A program made the translations under genes and the position numbers. The notes under the pieces are model-generated. The model was given only the letters and a program-made list of their open reading frames with translations. It was not told the DNA's origin and made no database searches. This document shows positions 5,829 to 6,935 of a DNA stretch of 6,935 nucleotides, piece after piece. Origin of the DNA: a bacterium (GTDB lineage Bacteria > Hydrogenedentota > Hydrogenedentia > Hydrogenedentiales > SLHB01). The first letter of the stretch is position 1, and each line of letters begins with the position of its first letter. The DNA lies in NCBI GenBank assembly GCA_024231375.1, contig JAAEQP010000802.1, forward strand, positions 1 to 6,935, read 5' to 3'.

Positions 5829-5922
5829 ACGTCCTTTCGCTAAGACCGGCCGGTTGACGACGGTCGGTGTGGGCCACCGCTCTGTCGGATGGCCGTCCTT
5901 TCCCTGTCGAGGCCGTGGACGT
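5829..5922 (+). ncRNA. Candidate multi-branched structured leader RNA
   Basis: Hand folding gives a closing stem ACGTCC (5829-5834) with GGACGT (5917-5922). It encloses GACCG/CGGTC (5844-5848 with 5861-5865), CGGTG/CACCG (5865-5869 with 5875-5879; the two share one base) and ATGGCC/GGCCGT (5889-5894 with 5911-5916, one G-U pair). The last helix abuts the closing stem, allowing coaxial stacking. It lies between the mini-ORF and the methyltransferase and matches no riboswitch class I know. GC-rich DNA produces such pairings by chance, so this is tentative. Confidence 0.3.
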
Positions 5923-5966
5923 GACACGCACCCACGGTTCCTCCATTTCTATCGACGCCAATCACT

Positions 5967-5994
5967 GAGCCGTGGAATAGCCTTTCCGCGGCTC
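5967..5994 (+). promoter_or_regulatory. Candidate attenuator or sequestering hairpin before the methyltransferase gene
   Basis: GAGCCGTGGAA (5967-5977) pairs with TTCCGCGGCTC (5984-5994) in an 11-bp stem with one G-U pair and a six-base loop. The left arm has other partners: CCGTGG (5970-5975) pairs with CCACGG (5932-5937), and GTGGAA (5972-5977) with TTCCAC (5996-6001). Mutually exclusive pairings of this kind are typical of attenuators. There is no T-run after the stem. The methyltransferase ribosome site AAGGA (6008-6012) lies 13 bases beyond it. Confidence 0.4.
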
Positions 5995-6022
5995 GTTCCA
6001 CTTTGAGAAGGAAGTCTTACCA

Positions 6023-6799
6023 ATGACAGACACAAACTACGCGAGATCCAACAAGTACGAAGACCTGGACACCATCTACGAGCAGTGCAGTGGACCGGGC
6101 GGTTTGAAGCTGGCCGAGTTCATTGCTGACAAGATCGATTTGCAGCCCGGAGCCCGCCTGATTGACGCCGGGTTCAACCAAGGATACCAGACCTGTTTCC
6201 TTGCCGAGGAGTACGGGGTAAACGTCGTAGGCATCGACCCGTGGGACGACCCGTCGAACGAGGTGGGAACCCCCTTCGTCGAATGGCTGATGCGCAACGC
6301 GCGTGCCTGGGGCGTCGAGGACCGAATCCTGGCCGTCAAGATGGGACTGCCCGACACCCGGTTCGCGGACGGCTCGTTCGATGCGGCCTATTGCACAACG
6401 GCACTGAACATGGTCCGTGAGTCCCAAGGTGAAGACCGGTATCGAGAATGCCTGGCGGAAGTCACGCGCGTGATGCGGCCCGGAACGCTGTTCGGCTACG
6501 GCGACCCCATGCATCTCGATGTCGAAATCCCGGAGGACCTGGCGCCGCTGGTCACTGAGGGGGAGGGGGCATGGGCGGACGGTTTCGCGACCATCGACGA
6601 AACGGTCGACGCGTTTCGCGCGGTGGGCTTCGAGGTCGTCGAGGCGGACTACGCGCCCGACGCCCGCCTCTGGTGGGAGGAATACGCCCGGCACGATGTG
6701 AACTGCCGGGCCAACCCCGAGGGCGAGCCACGGACCATAGAAGTGGACGGCGGACGGTGGCTCAGCTACGGGTATGTGATTGCGAGGAAGCCGGAATAG
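6023..6799 (+). CDS. Class I SAM-dependent methyltransferase
   Basis: The product is a 258-aa soluble methyltransferase with a Rossmann-like fold. An N-terminal helical cap (about 1-42) contains SNKYEDLDTIYEQCSGPGG. Motif I is LIDAGFNQGYQT (Asp48, Gly50), and the acidic residue after strand 2 is Asp72 in VVGIDPWDD. SFDAAYCTTALNM forms the strand-4 region and VTRVMRPGTLFGYGDPMH the post-core loop and strand 5. The C-terminal section (about 170-258) has WWEEYARHDV and ends in GRWLSYGYVIARKPE. The fold is that of small-molecule type-11 methyltransferases; no rRNA- or DNA-specific motif is seen, and the acceptor is unknown. The ATG at 6023 has AAGGA ten bases upstream. It lies 311 bases after the kinase gene behind a structured leader, so it may be separately regulated. 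Confidence 0.88.
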   Translation: MTDTNYARSNKYEDLDTIYEQCSGPGGLKLAEFIADKIDLQPGARLIDAGFNQGYQTCFLAEEYGVNVVGIDPWDDPSNEVGTPFVEWLMRNARAWGVEDRILAVKMGLPDTRFADGSFDAAYCTTALNMVRESQGEDRYRECLAEVTRVMRPGTLFGYGDPMHLDVEIPEDLAPLVTEGEGAWADGFATIDETVDAFRAVGFEVVEADYAPDARLWWEEYARHDVNCRANPEGEPRTIEVDGGRWLSYGYVIARKPE

Positions 6800-6826
6800 A
6801 CCCTATGCACAGCCCTTGAAGATTCT

Positions 6827-6875
6827 GCCGGAGCGGTGAAGGCTATTGCCGTGTGGCGATGCCCACCGCTCCGGC
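6827..6875. repeat. Strong inverted repeat downstream of the methyltransferase gene
   Basis: GCCGGAGCGGTG (6827-6838) and CACCGCTCCGGC (6864-6875) are perfectly complementary over 12 bp. With flanking T-A, C-G and T-G pairs the stem reaches 15 bp (6824-6878). The 25-base loop contains smaller dyads (GGC-TATT-GCC, GGC-GAT-GCC). It starts 27 bases after the methyltransferase stop. It could be a Rho-independent-like or bidirectional terminator or an mRNA-stabilising 3' structure, though no T-run follows. The remaining bases to 6935 show no gene. Confidence 0.7.
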
Positions 6876-6935
6876 GGACCGCCAACCTTTGATGGGCTTG
6901 GTGTGTATGGGATACTCTGAACCAGAACAGCCACA

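Noticed and set aside
1..6935. CRISPR array, tRNA, rRNA, insertion sequence or phage genes
   Set aside because: No regularly spaced repeats, cloverleaf sequence, conserved rRNA segment or transposase/integrase motif was found on either strand.

Overview
This is a GC-rich bacterial chromosomal window carrying five long genes, at least four very small ones and several repeated or structured intergenic stretches. There is no rRNA, tRNA, CRISPR array, transposase or phage gene. The phylum cannot be fixed from the sequence. The sigma-54 activator, strong Shine-Dalgarno sites and the dispersed element containing GATCCCTCGRCTTCGCTCGGGA suggest a large-genome Gram-negative-type lineage, possibly an uncultured one.

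Left edge (1-309): non-coding. It holds one copy of a dispersed intergenic element (parts A and B), followed by a decayed copy of the first ~27 codons of a HAD phosphatase related to the intact gene at 4057-4668.

Minus-strand operon (2189 down to 310): a 56-aa protein, a 44-aa threonine-rich peptide, an 86-aa protein and a GT-B (GT1/MGT-type) glycosyltransferase of 435 aa. The last three are linked by two ATGA stop/start overlaps, so the small genes are almost certainly real and translationally coupled. Upstream lies a near-consensus sigma-54 promoter (TGGCACGATTCTCGCT, read on the minus strand, 2267-2252).

Divergent regulator (2415-3971, plus strand): a GAF-AAA+-Fis sigma-54 activator. A 7-bp inverted repeat (CGCAATT-N8-AATTGCG, 2354-2375) sits ~120 bp upstream of the predicted sigma-54 start site. 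It also overlaps the TATAAT box of the regulator's own promoter. This looks like an activator that switches on the glycosyltransferase operon and represses itself.

Right half: a HAD-family phosphatase (4057-4668), a second copy of the A/B element, a clear APH(3')-type aminoglycoside kinase homologue (about 4941-5711), a 19-codon Arg-rich mini-ORF with an excellent ribosome site (5761-5820), a leader able to form competing hairpins (5829-6001), a class I SAM methyltransferase (6023-6799), and a strong 12-bp inverted repeat after it (6827-6875).

The most unusual unit is the sigma-54-controlled operon of small proteins plus glycosyltransferase, whose role I cannot name. The second is the mini-ORF and switch-like leader before the methyltransferase. 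The glycosyltransferase, kinase and methyltransferase all belong to families that can modify small molecules or antibiotics, but nothing here proves that they act together.
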